A stretch of 52,739 nucleotides of DNA. Source: Flavobacteriaceae bacterium. Its GTDB lineage: Bacteria; Bacteroidota; Bacteroidia; Flavobacteriales; Weeksellaceae. Under the pieces are notes generated by a model. It did no database searches, was not told where the DNA came from, and was given only the letters and a program-made list of their open reading frames with translations. Position numbers and translations under genes: made by a program. Shown here piece by piece: positions 1 through 8,158 of this stretch. Where the stretch lies: contig JAGLAZ010000011.1 of NCBI GenBank assembly GCA_018260565.1, positions 1-52,739 of the forward strand. Reading direction: 5' to 3'. Within the stretch, counting starts at the first letter, position 1; each line of letters starts with the position of its first letter.

Positions 1-1
1 A

Positions 2-492
2 ATCCTTGACAACAAAAATATTATCACCCCTAATTATAGAGAAAATGTAGCGGATGGATTTTCTGATGTCAAAATAAAAAACAATTTTTTCACAATAGAG
101 CAAGTGAATGCGGGAGGAAATTATACTGTAAGAGAGTATACCACTTTTAAATATGATAGTCAAAAAAGAGATATTTTTTACATAAATATTCAACAATTTC
201 CACCGAAAGAAGTTCTGGAGACGAAAAAGAAGAGACATCCAATTATTCTGTAAAAGACTTTGGAATTATAAAATTTTCAGACTTTAATTCAAATACAATT
301 TTGGAAAAAATAAACAAAACTCGATGAATTTACTCTTAGAATTTTTAATTAAAAACGGCTATAAATTGCCTCAAGAAAGTAATTTTAAAAGTAAGGTAAA
401 AGGCTATTTTGGAATTTCAGAATTCTCAAAAGAGGAAGATGTTTGAGATTTAAATAGTAGAATTTTATTCACAAGTATATGATTACTATTAA
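2..492 (+). pseudogene. Degraded gene of unknown function (3' remnant)
   Basis: The reading frame enters from outside the window and reads ILDNKNIITP... to a stop at 251-253. Near position 187 it has slipped: the next frame continues sensibly (STERSSGDEKEETSNYSVKD) to a TGA at 325-327. An ATG overlapping that stop (324) opens a 40-codon stretch (KSKVKGYFGISEFSKEED) to 446, and a further slip would give QVYDYY and a TAA at 490-492. The pieces read like one Bacteroidota hypothetical protein broken by two or three frameshifts. Sequencing error at short homopolymers is possible but would have to occur repeatedly. No function can be named. Confidence 0.5.
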
Positions 493-497
493 CCTAG

Positions 498-521
498 ACC
501 ACTCATTCCGAGTGGTTTTTC
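498..521 (+). terminator. Rho-independent terminator
   Basis: ACCACTC and GAGTGGT form a 7-bp stem around ATTCC, followed by TTTTTC. It closes the degraded gene immediately upstream. Confidence 0.75.
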
Positions 522-536
522 TATATTCTACAATCA

Positions 537-953
537 ATGAAAAAATCAATCTTACCATTCCAAATTGGTGAGCAGTATGAGAAGTGGGAGTTTGATTTAG
601 AATATTGCAATGAGCAGAGAATTAAAGGTTGTGATAGTTATGTGTATTTATGCAGGGAATCTTTCTTACATATTATACCTAGTAATATTGTATTAGTATT
701 TTCACTGGATGTTTTAGAATTGGTTGTTATGACAGTAAATTCAAGGGATTATGATGATCTAGTAGAATTGCCAGATGTTTTGGAAAACTATTTGGGCTGT
801 TATAAGAAAAGTTGGAAAGGGGAAGTATATTATTGTATATTCAACTTACATGATTCAAATGAATTATGGTTGATACTGAATCCCACTGAAAATACTACAT
901 TGATAATCTATGGTACTAAGAATATGCTGGATAAAATGAATTGCCATATATGA
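537..953 (+). CDS. Hypothetical protein, possible orphan immunity protein
   Basis: A 138-residue soluble protein with no signal peptide or membrane segment. It is acidic and rich in aromatic residues and Leu/Ile, with the look of a small alpha/beta fold. I do not recognise the family. It sits between a terminator (498-521) and another hairpin (1056-1088), so it is probably monocistronic. It lies ~300 bp upstream of an Rhs toxin remnant. Small, AT-rich, solitary ORFs in such positions are often leftover immunity genes from displaced toxin tips; that role is inferred only from location and size. Confidence 0.6.
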   Translation: MKKSILPFQIGEQYEKWEFDLEYCNEQRIKGCDSYVYLCRESFLHIIPSNIVLVFSLDVLELVVMTVNSRDYDDLVELPDVLENYLGCYKKSWKGEVYYCIFNLHDSNELWLILNPTENTTLIIYGTKNMLDKMNCHI

Positions 954-1030
954 TAAAAAGGCTAACTTTTAGGCATATATAAAACACATTACACTCGTAT
1001 TTCTTTGAAAACTAATACTTTATCATAATG

Positions 1031-1055
1031 GGTTCGAGCCCAGCAGGAGGAGCTG
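1031..1055 (+). other. tRNA-3'-end-like fragment
   Basis: The string GGTTCGAGCCC resembles the T-arm of a tRNA and is followed by GCAGGAGGAGC and then a terminator, as at the end of a tRNA gene. The T-stem does not pair well and no matching 5' acceptor or anticodon arm lies upstream. It is at most a fragment, perhaps an old attachment site. Confidence 0.2.
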
Positions 1056-1088
1056 AAAGACTCACAGTAATGTGGGTCTTTTTTTTTG
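1056..1088 (+). terminator. Rho-independent terminator
   Basis: AAAGACTCAC pairs with GTGGGTCTTT (one G-T) around AGTAAT, and is followed by a run of T. Confidence 0.75.
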
Positions 1089-1235
1089 CGAAAATTTCAG
1101 GAAAAATAAGTTTGTTAATAGGGCTATTATTTATTAAAATGTTCTGATGATGGGCAATCCTTATCCTAGAATCTATAAACTTTTCGAGGAAGAGTTAATT
1201 TAATTAAATTTTTAAACATCTATAAACCTCTACCA

Positions 1236-2366
1236 TTGCAAAGTATCCAGTTCGCAATATTTAAGCAGGGTTATTTTGATTTTGAAAAAAAGTATATTTA
1301 CAACGATACAGACCACTTGCGAAATATGATATTAAGTTATCTTAGCAATAGTAACGGTATAGAAATTTTTGAAGAAAATAATTATTACCCGTTTGGCTTG
1401 AAACACGAAGGGTATAAATCTTTGGCAGGAAACCCAGCCTATCAAATGAAATACAACGGCAAGGAGCTTCAAGAGACGGGGATGTATGATTACGGAGCAA
1501 GGTTTTATTTGCCGGATATTGGAAGGAAGAGTGTTGTTGACCCAAAAGCAGGTGTAATGCCGTCTTGGTCGCCTTACTCAGCGTTCTTTAATAATCCACT
1601 ACGATTTACCGACCCAAATGGGATGGCTCCAGAAGATTGGGTAGGTTGTAAAAATTCAGAAGGTTCAACAAATTGGAAATGGGACGATTATATAAAAAGT
1701 GCAGACCAAGCAAAAGCAGCAGGTTATGACGATTACAAAGCACGGGGTTCTATAATTGATAATGCAAAAATTGGTGGTGTAGGTGGAACAGATGGTAAAA
1801 CAAGCGTGTATTTAGGGAACAATAAAAGTGATGGTTCATTTACATATCCAAACAAAACGGTAACACCTTTCCAAGTTGGTACAGAATGGCTATAGGGGGA
1901 CGGACCACGAAATAGAAGCTTTACCAATGGAGATAATTTCACTGAAATGTTGAAGCAACATAGCCACGTTGGAGCTACAAGAGATATTATTTTGGGTAAC
2001 ATTGCTAATGGTGGAGAGCTTAAGGGAGTAAATCCATATAGATTAGGAGGTATAAAAGGGGTTGGGCTTTACCTTAAAGATTATATAACTTTAGCAACAG
2101 GAGGATTAACAGGAAATTTAGCAGTTACGTACCTCGGTTCTTATAATTTGGAGTGGACTGCAATTACAAATGGAAATTCTGCGACCATAATATTTAGTGT
2201 AAATAATACGTCTACAATGCAGTCAGCTTCACGACCACCGATTTTAGGGTATCAGCAATGGTGACAACAATCAGTTGGTAAAAGCATAAATGAAAGTTTT
2301 AAAACGGGTTGGGGTTAAAAAACTTCTCAATCATTTAATTGGAGTGAAACAATAAAAATTAAGTGA
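1236..2366 (+). pseudogene. Rhs toxin gene, 3' tip, inactivated by three stops
   Basis: The translation starts inside the conserved Rhs core (GYFDFEKKYIYNDTDHLRN, ENNYYPFGLKHEGY, YNGKELQETGMYDYGARFYLPDIGR, FNNPLRFTDPNGMAPEDW). It continues into a variable C-terminal tip containing GTEWL, GDNFTEMLKQHSH, GLTGNLAVTYLGSY and NNTSTMQSASRPPILGY. One reading frame runs to TGA 2364-2366, but it is interrupted by TAG 1893, TGA 2262 and TAA 2316. The long YD-repeat N-terminal part of a normal Rhs protein is missing. The final TGA overlaps the ATG of the next gene, the tight coupling expected of a toxin and its immunity gene. As it stands, no full-length toxin can be made. I recognise the tip as one found on Bacteroidota Rhs proteins but cannot name its activity. 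Confidence 0.8.
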
Positions 2367-2812
2367 TGAGAGTAACTATATATATATTCGCTATTCTGTT
2401 ACCCTTATTATTTCATAGTTGTAATAGCTCTGCTCCAAAGAAAAATGATTTTATTGGAACTTGGAAAGCTGATGATGGGGCAGTAATAGAGATTTACAAT
2501 AATGGAAAATGCAAGGCAAGTAGAATAAATTACTATAAGTTACATCCATTTGAAAAATATAAAAATGAACTCTTAAGTTTTGAAGGAACTTGGAATTTCA
2601 CTAATAATGAAGTGCCACAACTTCATTTAAGTTATAGTGAAGGAAAAACTTATCAATATAAGGGTGAAACAAAAGAATATAAGGCAGGTTTTGATTTTGA
2701 AGTATCAGGGCAAGGAGTATTTGGTAATAAACCGCCTTGGGGTTTGTATATGATTTTAGGAGACCCCGAAGATATTGACGAAAGCAATAAATATAAATTT
2801 ATAAAACAATGA
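2366..2812 (+). CDS. Small lipoprotein, probable Rhs immunity protein
   Basis: About 148 residues. The N-terminus (MRVTIYIFAILLPLLFHSC) is a lipoprotein signal with Cys at about residue 19, so the mature protein should be anchored in an envelope membrane. The mature part begins with a DFIGTWKADDG stretch typical of small lipocalin-like Bacteroidota lipoproteins and is mainly beta. I chose ATG 2366 over GTG 2363 because ATG exactly overlaps the stop of the toxin remnant (TGATG). Overlap and size suggest it is the cognate immunity protein; it is intact although the toxin is broken. The family is not certain. Confidence 0.7.
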   Translation: MRVTIYIFAILLPLLFHSCNSSAPKKNDFIGTWKADDGAVIEIYNNGKCKASRINYYKLHPFEKYKNELLSFEGTWNFTNNEVPQLHLSYSEGKTYQYKGETKEYKAGFDFEVSGQGVFGNKPPWGLYMILGDPEDIDESNKYKFIKQ

Positions 2813-2817
2813 ATAAG

Positions 2818-2847
2818 AAGTCTTACAGAAATGTAGGGCTTTTTTTA
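2818..2847 (+). terminator. Rho-independent terminator
   Basis: AAGTCTTACA pairs with TGTAGGGCTT (two G-T pairs) around GAAA, followed by T7. It ends the lipoprotein transcript. Confidence 0.75.
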
Positions 2848-2869
2848 TTGAGCAATCAGCGTTTGTAAA

Positions 2870-2962
2870 TTATCTTTCATTCGAGAGAGCCATATCAATC
2901 ATTTTAAATAGTCCTTGTTGTTCGTCTTTAGCAAGTGTATCAATCATTTTTATCATTTTCAT
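2870..2962 (-). pseudogene. Short gene fragment, possible regulator tail
   Basis: A 30-codon minus-strand stretch reads MKMIKMIDTLAKDEQQGLFK and ends MIDMALSNER. The LAKDEQQ...MID pattern resembles the C-terminal tail of Bacteroidota XRE-type regulators. No HTH part is present, so it is at most a remnant. Confidence 0.25.
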
Positions 2963-2969
2963 CAGGGCT

Positions 2970-3004
2970 CCCTCTATTAACCAAATAATAAAATAGAGGG
3001 TTTT
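2970..3004. terminator. Hairpin, possible terminator
   Basis: CCCTCTATT (2970-2978) and AATAGAGGG (2992-3000) are perfect 9-bp arms around a 13-nt loop, followed by TTTT. It lies between the regulator-like fragment and the transposase remnant. Confidence 0.45.
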
Positions 3005-3036
3005 GAAAAACAAGTAAGCTTCTGAAAATAAGACAG

Positions 3037-3388
3037 TTATAAAAGGTAGTGGTTCCGTTTGGGAAAAAGATTAAATTTATCAGATATGAAAAAAATATTT
3101 TCTTTTCCAAGAAGAGTAATCAACCCAATGTATATTTTGGCAAATTGAATAAATGCTTTTCGACTGAAATACAATCGGGAATCAAGAAATACTTTGGTGT
3201 CCATTAATTTTGTTCTGAATGCCTTTGAAAAATTCAGATCCAACATATTTTTCGGAATTTTCATTTTTCCAATAATGAGTAGTAGAACCGGGAATTTTTC
3301 TGATGAATCTTTGTGGCAAAACTTCATTTTGAATGCCTAAAGCATAGCAGGTTTTGATATCCGTATGATACTTTTTGTATTTTTGCAT
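3037..3388 (-). pseudogene. Transposase N-terminal remnant, frameshifted
   Basis: On the minus strand the protein starts MQKYKKYHTDIKTCYALGIQ, continues VLPQRFIRKIPGSTTHYWKN, then slips frame near 3200 into TKVFLDSRLYFSRKAFIQFA. Joined, the two frames match my memory of the N-terminal HTH part of an IS3-like Chryseobacterium transposase. The catalytic DDE part is absent. I see no clear terminal inverted repeats, so this is a dead fragment. The identification is from memory of the family. Confidence 0.5.
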
Positions 3389-3594
3389 CGATGTGTTTTG
3401 GCAAAAATTATATAATTCTCAAAATCATTATTTCGAATATTCGAATCCAAAATCAATATGTTTCGAGCCTTGTAAAGGGTTGTTTAGTAAGCTAATTCTC
3501 TGAATATCTTCGCTAATCGGTTCGAGTTCTTGTCAATAGGGGGAGCTCGAAAAAGCGAAGTTGATTACTTATAACTTTAAATTTCACAATTATG

Positions 3595-3602
3595 TACCTT
3601 TG
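3595..3602 (+). promoter_or_regulatory. Bacteroidota -7 box
   Basis: TACCTTTG matches TAnnTTTG and lies 24 nt before the ATG of the cupin-like gene. No clear -33 TTG at the right distance. Confidence 0.5.
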
Positions 3603-3626
3603 CGTTTCCACTAAATTGTAAGGGCT

Positions 3627-4508
3627 ATGGGACTTTTGCTTCGGCCGATAGATGTTGTAGATACTATCTCTCAGGAAAATTTTATTAATAATTACCTCAA
3701 GACAAGGAAACCACTCATCATACGTAAGATGGCGCATGATTGGCCCGCCTTTCAAAAATGGGATATGGAATATATGAAGCAGACGGTGGGGCCTGTAGAG
3801 GTCCCTCTGTATGACAGCGCAAAAGCAGATCCTGCTGCACCTATCAATGCAGCTTCTTCCCAAATGAAGTTTACAGATTATATAGATCTAATCGAAAATA
3901 CACCTACAGATTTAAGGATATTCCTATTTGATCCCATTAAATATGCACCAGCATTGTTACAGGATTACATAGCACCTAAAGATTTAATGGGGGGGTTTTT
4001 AGATAAATTTCCCAATATGTTTTTTGGAGGTGCCGGTTCTGTAACATTCTTACATTATGATATAGATCTGGCTCATATATTTCATACGCACTTTTGCGGT
4101 AGGAAACATGTAATTCTTTTTGAGAATAAATGGAAGCAGCGCTTATACCAAATACCTTTTGCTACATACGCTTTGGAGGATTATGATATCACAAACCCGG
4201 ATTATGAAAAATTTCCAGCCTTAGACGGTGTGGAAGGTATTGAGTGCTTTTTAGAGCATGGCGATACACTTTTTATGCCGACTGGCTGGTGGCACTGGAT
4301 GAAGTATCTGGATGGAAGTTTTTCCCTATCGCAAAGAGCATGGGATAAGTCTTGGGCTGTTAAAGCGAAATCTCTCTACAATCTTACCATTCAGCGAAAG
4401 GCCGACGACTTTTTAAAGGCTAATTTTAAAACTAAGTACATGAGTTGGAAAGAAAATTTAGCAATTAAAAGGGCTGAAGCAGCTTACCAAGCAGGCAAAC
4501 CCAAGTGA
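3627..4508 (+). CDS. Cupin-like (JmjC-type) protein
   Basis: A 293-residue member of the bacterial cupin_8/JmjC-like group of Fe(II)/2-oxoglutarate oxygenases. The beginning (FINNYLKTRKPLIIRKMAHD) is the usual opening of the family. The metal-binding HxD is at H143-Y-D145 and the distal His is probably H223 in TGWWHWMKY. The family hydroxylates proteins or small molecules; the substrate cannot be read from the sequence. No signal peptide, so cytosolic. A TACCTTTG box just upstream and no close neighbour on the same strand suggest a single-gene unit. Confidence 0.85.
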   Translation: MGLLLRPIDVVDTISQENFINNYLKTRKPLIIRKMAHDWPAFQKWDMEYMKQTVGPVEVPLYDSAKADPAAPINAASSQMKFTDYIDLIENTPTDLRIFLFDPIKYAPALLQDYIAPKDLMGGFLDKFPNMFFGGAGSVTFLHYDIDLAHIFHTHFCGRKHVILFENKWKQRLYQIPFATYALEDYDITNPDYEKFPALDGVEGIECFLEHGDTLFMPTGWWHWMKYLDGSFSLSQRAWDKSWAVKAKSLYNLTIQRKADDFLKANFKTKYMSWKENLAIKRAEAAYQAGKPK

Positions 4509-4726
4509 TTTTAGAATGATAAAGGAAAATTAAAACAAGTACTATCCTAATTTTTTGGAGTAGTATCTATAATTTTTAACTTTCAAAGAAATGTAATATG
4601 GACCTCATGAAAAAAACTTGGAGTCTGGGCAAATAAATGGAGGCCAAATAAGATGAAGAATCAAAATGGTTTGAAATAGAAATTTTAGATTCAAATTTTC
4701 CTATTATTCTAAGATATTTTAAATAT

Positions 4727-5938
4727 TTAGTGAAGATTTAGATATTTAGCCAATATGTAAGCCTCACTCCAGCATGCTTGGAAGTTAAAACCACCCGTCA
4801 CTGCATCTACATCCAGTACCTCTCCAGCTAAAAAAAGATTTGGAATAAACCTGCTTTCCATGGTTTTCCAATTAATTTCCTTTCGAGATACGCCACCAGC
4901 AGTTACAAATTCATCTTTATTCACCGCTCTACCAGATACTGTAACTTCCATATTACATAGTTTTTGTACCAAAAGCGAAATTTCCTTCTTACTACAGTCA
5001 GACCACTTTTTATTCATTTTATGGAGATATTCTTGGCATAATCTGCTCCAGAATTTTTTTGTAATTCCTTCCGGCCCCACAGAGGATATTTCTTTACCTC
5101 CGAATTGTGATTTTAATTGATTTAATAAAGCGGTAACACGTTCAGAACTTTGATTTAGAAAATTGATTTGGATGCTGAACACATAATTCTTCTCCGCCAG
5201 TTCTCTTGCCGCCCATGCAGAAAGCACCAAAACCGCTGGACCACTTAGACCGGTATGGGTGATCAATAACGGGCCTGCGTTTTTCTGACCTGTTTCCACT
5301 ATGCGTATACTAGCCTCAGGGAAACTGGTGCCGGGCAGCTCCTGCAGCCAACAATCTACAATACTAAAACTAAAAAGGGAAGGGACGGGTGGCTCTATCT
5401 TATGGCCCAGTTGCTCTACTATTTTCCACATTCTGGAGTTACTGCCCGTGCAGATCGCTACTATATCTCCGAAGAATTCTCCATGGGAAGTTTGAAGACA
5501 AAATCCCTCAGCCTCCTTTTCAATTTTCTCTACCACACATTGGGTAGTCACAGTACACTCATTGTTCATCGCTTTTTTATATAGAGCATCTATAATACTT
5601 TGAGAACTGTTAGAAGCAGGAAACACACGCCCATCTTTCTCTGCCTTCGTCTCCACTTGCTGTTGGGAAAGCCACTTTCTCATATCATCTGGACTAAACT
5701 CATACAGCGCATTTCTCAGATCCTTACCACCTCTGGGGTACCGCTTTATCAGTTCAGGGATTTGGGATTCGTCATGGGTAACATTACATCTGCCACCACC
5801 GGATATCTTTATTTTAGACATCACTTGACTACCCATTTCCAAAATGTGAATTTGATACTTTTCGGGCTCTATATTGGCCGCCAAGAAAAATCCTGCAGCT
5901 CCTCCGCCTATGATAATTAAGGTTTTCTTTTTACTCAC
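4727..5938 (-). CDS. BaiN/HI0933-type FAD-dependent oxidoreductase
   Basis: A flavoprotein of the YhiN/HI0933/BaiN family. An N-terminal Rossmann motif (TLIIIGGGAAGFFLAANIE) binds FAD, followed by KIKISGGGRCNVTH typical of the family, and a C-terminal GEVLDVDAVTGGFNFQACW closing the FAD site. From GTG 5938 the protein is 403 residues, the usual length. The frame stays open to ATG 6109, but those 57 extra codons are translated from a GC-rich repeat and do not look like protein, so I reject that start. The physiological substrate is unknown. The gene stands alone; the repeat occupies the place of its promoter and leader. Confidence 0.85.
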   Translation of the reverse strand: MSKKKTLIIIGGGAAGFFLAANIEPEKYQIHILEMGSQVMSKIKISGGGRCNVTHDESQIPELIKRYPRGGKDLRNALYEFSPDDMRKWLSQQQVETKAEKDGRVFPASNSSQSIIDALYKKAMNNECTVTTQCVVEKIEKEAEGFCLQTSHGEFFGDIVAICTGSNSRMWKIVEQLGHKIEPPVPSLFSFSIVDCWLQELPGTSFPEASIRIVETGQKNAGPLLITHTGLSGPAVLVLSAWAARELAEKNYVFSIQINFLNQSSERVTALLNQLKSQFGGKEISSVGPEGITKKFWSRLCQEYLHKMNKKWSDCSKKEISLLVQKLCNMEVTVSGRAVNKDEFVTAGGVSRKEINWKTMESRFIPNLFLAGEVLDVDAVTGGFNFQACWSEAYILAKYLNLH

Positions 5939-5949
5939 TCTAAATTTTA

Positions 5950-6113
5950 TTTGGCGTGCCTCTTCTGCTGCGGCATCGGCTCCACTTCGTTCCGCCTCGC
6001 CGCACTTTCGGGTCGGTCTCCGGCTATTACTCCTCAGCAGGGAGCTCCACTTCGTTCCGCTCCAGCTTGTGGGGTAGCCGCCTCCGCCCTCACGCGAGTG
6101 CATCCCCACATTT
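5950..6113. repeat. GC-rich intergenic repeat element A
   Basis: A ~160-bp GC-rich island in AT-rich surroundings. It contains the 17-mer GCTCCACTTCGTTCCGC twice (5979-5995 and 6044-6060, 65 bp apart). It lies immediately upstream of the BaiN-like gene. Two other GC-rich structured islands occur in this window (around 19.0 and 43.1 kb). Confidence 0.65.
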
Positions 6114-6557
6114 AAAATGGTAGAGTTTGGTAGATCGTTATGGAAAAGGAAATGTAAGTAAAATCAAGATGTTTTATAGTATGAATTCCGTCTAAAATTA
6201 AAAAATTCTTAATACCGATCTTCTCTCCACCCATTTCTAGAATAAAATGCTAAAAGAATTTATTTTTCATGAAAAAGCATGAATTTGAAAATCTTTTCAA
6301 CATTAAGCCAACCTCCCAAAAAAATATAATAATATAAAAGGTCGTCTTTTTTTACATTGATTTAAGAATAATAGAATCAAAATCAATTTGAGATCTGTAT
6401 TTGGAACATTATATAATTAAATGTAACAATAATTAGAAATAACATCCCAACTCATAATAGTAAATATGTAATTCTATATTCATACATTATAATTCTAAAA
6501 TAAAGCGTATTAACCGCATTTGAATTAGTATTACTTTTATGCCCAAATTATAAAACT
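6114..6557. other. AT-rich intergenic stretch without a gene
   Basis: About 440 bp of very AT-rich sequence between the repeat and the thioesterase gene. I see no coding frame or strong hairpin. A weak box TACTTTTA near 6533 could be the thioesterase promoter. Confidence 0.5.
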
Positions 6558-7046
6558 ATGTTTCTACAAAAATTTTCCGTTCGCTGGAATGATTTGGACG
6601 CCAATAGACACCTTGCAAACTCCTCATATGTAACTTATTGTGCAGATGCCAGAATGGGATTTATGAGACAAAATAAAATGGGGCTTTCTCAGCTCAATCG
6701 CTGGGGAGTAGGCCCAGTATTACTTCATGAGAGATATAGCTTTTTCCGCGAAATACTGGCAGATTCAGATGTTTGGGTAAGTGTGGAATTGAGTGGCGCC
6801 TCAGAAGATGGAGGAATGTATGAGTTTACTCATAGATTTTTTTTAGAGGATGGTACACACTGCGCTACAGCTACAGCTATGGGCGTATGGATAGATGTTA
6901 TGCTTAGGAAAAGTACCACTCCTCCAGAGGATATCCAGCTAGTATTAAAGGAAATGACAGGAGTAAATACCCGTAACTTAAGTCCTGCCGATCTTAAAAG
7001 TCTTCCTTTCCGTCAGGAAAACATCAATCCCGAATCTTTACGCTAA
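6558..7046 (+). CDS. Acyl-CoA thioesterase (4HBT/hotdog)
   Basis: A 162-residue single hotdog-domain protein. The segment VRWNDLDANRHLANSSYVTY carries the 4HBT-type active-site pattern with an acidic residue ahead of N/H (D-x-N-x-H). Proteins of this group hydrolyse acyl-CoA or acyl-ACP thioesters in the cytosol. Its TAA overlaps the ATG of thiL by one base (TAATG), so the two are probably translationally coupled, although their functions are not obviously linked. The chain length of the substrate cannot be inferred. Confidence 0.85.
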   Translation: MFLQKFSVRWNDLDANRHLANSSYVTYCADARMGFMRQNKMGLSQLNRWGVGPVLLHERYSFFREILADSDVWVSVELSGASEDGGMYEFTHRFFLEDGTHCATATAMGVWIDVMLRKSTTPPEDIQLVLKEMTGVNTRNLSPADLKSLPFRQENINPESLR

Positions 7047-8092
7047 TGTTTACAGAAGCCAATGATGGAGGAGAGCGCACCCCAGTAGAAAAGTTAGGTG
7101 AATTTAAGCTTATAAAACTCCTTACCGAAAAGTTTAGTTTTAGAAATACAGAAACCATTCTTGGAACAGGGGATGATGCTGCAATTTTAGAGATACCGCA
7201 TGGTCAAAAACAAGTTGTTTCTACAGATTTTCTTTGTGAAGGCATCCATTTCAATTTGGGATATGTCCCGCTAAAGCATCTAGGATATAAGGCTGCAATT
7301 GTAAATTTTTCCGATATAACAGCGATGAACGCTCGCCCTACTCACTTACTGATGGGGATAGCGGCATCCGATCGTTTCCCAGTTGAGGCTTTTACAGAAA
7401 TTTATGATGGAATTGCTCTAGCCTGCGAACAATATGGTGTGGATTTAATAGGTGGGGATACTACAAGTTCCAAAAGTGGATTGATCTTAAGCGGTACTGC
7501 CATAGGCTATACACATCATCCTGTCTGCCGTGATGGGGCTAAAGAGCATGATCTTTTGGTGGTTTCAGGAGATCTTGGGGGAGCTTATATGGGTCTTCAA
7601 TTATTAGAAAGAGAGCACAGAGTCTACCTAGCCAATCCTGCAATGCAGCCGGAAATGGAGGGGTGGGAATATGTTTTAAGAAGGCAACTAAAACCAGAAG
7701 CTCGTACAGATGTTAAGACGGTATTAGAGGAGTTAGGAGTAATACCTACCTCTATGATTGATGTATCAGATGGCTTAGCCTCGGAAATACTACATCTTAG
7801 CGAGCAGTCTCAGGTAGGATTTCGGGTGTATGAGGAAAAGATACCTACAGATTATGAAACTGATGCGGCCGCAGAAGAATTGGGATTAAATGCAATGACT
7901 GCCGTTATGAACGGTGGAGAAGATTATGAGATACTGTTCACCATCTCGCAGGTAGATTTTGAAAAGATTAAAGACAGAAAAGAATTTTCCATTATAGGAC
8001 ACGCCACACCTAAAGAGGCAGGAAATACCTTGATACTTCGTGGAACTGGAACAGAAGTACCCTTGCGTGCCCAAGGATGGACAGCTTTTTAA
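7046..8092 (+). CDS. thiL: Thiamine-monophosphate kinase
   Basis: 348 residues, typical for ThiL, which phosphorylates thiamine monophosphate to thiamine diphosphate with ATP. Family motifs are present: GTGDDAAIL near the N-terminus (Mg/ATP site), VNFSDITAMNARP, DLIGGDTTSS, and MIDVSDGLASE in the C-terminal half, as in the PurM/SelD fold. It is coupled to the upstream thioesterase gene by a one-base overlap. No TPP riboswitch is visible upstream, so it is probably not controlled as a biosynthetic thi operon. Confidence 0.93.
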   Translation: MFTEANDGGERTPVEKLGEFKLIKLLTEKFSFRNTETILGTGDDAAILEIPHGQKQVVSTDFLCEGIHFNLGYVPLKHLGYKAAIVNFSDITAMNARPTHLLMGIAASDRFPVEAFTEIYDGIALACEQYGVDLIGGDTTSSKSGLILSGTAIGYTHHPVCRDGAKEHDLLVVSGDLGGAYMGLQLLEREHRVYLANPAMQPEMEGWEYVLRRQLKPEARTDVKTVLEELGVIPTSMIDVSDGLASEILHLSEQSQVGFRVYEEKIPTDYETDAAAEELGLNAMTAVMNGGEDYEILFTISQVDFEKIKDRKEFSIIGHATPKEAGNTLILRGTGTEVPLRAQGWTAF

Positions 8093-8158
8093 TTGTCAGA
8101 ATGTCACTTAAAATTAACTGGTATTATTCTTGGAAAAATTTTACCCTAAACTAAAATC

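Noticed and set aside
1031..1055. Complete tRNA gene
   Set aside because: Only a T-arm-like string is present; the stem mispairs and there is no anticodon or acceptor partner.
1733..2002. 89-codon frame antisense to the Rhs tip
   Set aside because: Antisense to a recognisable though broken coding frame; no independent features.
5939..6109. 57-codon N-terminal extension of the BaiN-like protein
   Set aside because: It is a translation of a GC-rich repeat with low-complexity, non-protein-like composition; the flavoprotein begins naturally at GTG 5938.
7000..7060. TPP riboswitch before thiL
   Set aside because: The gene overlaps the preceding coding region by one base, leaving no room, and no thi-box sequence is visible.
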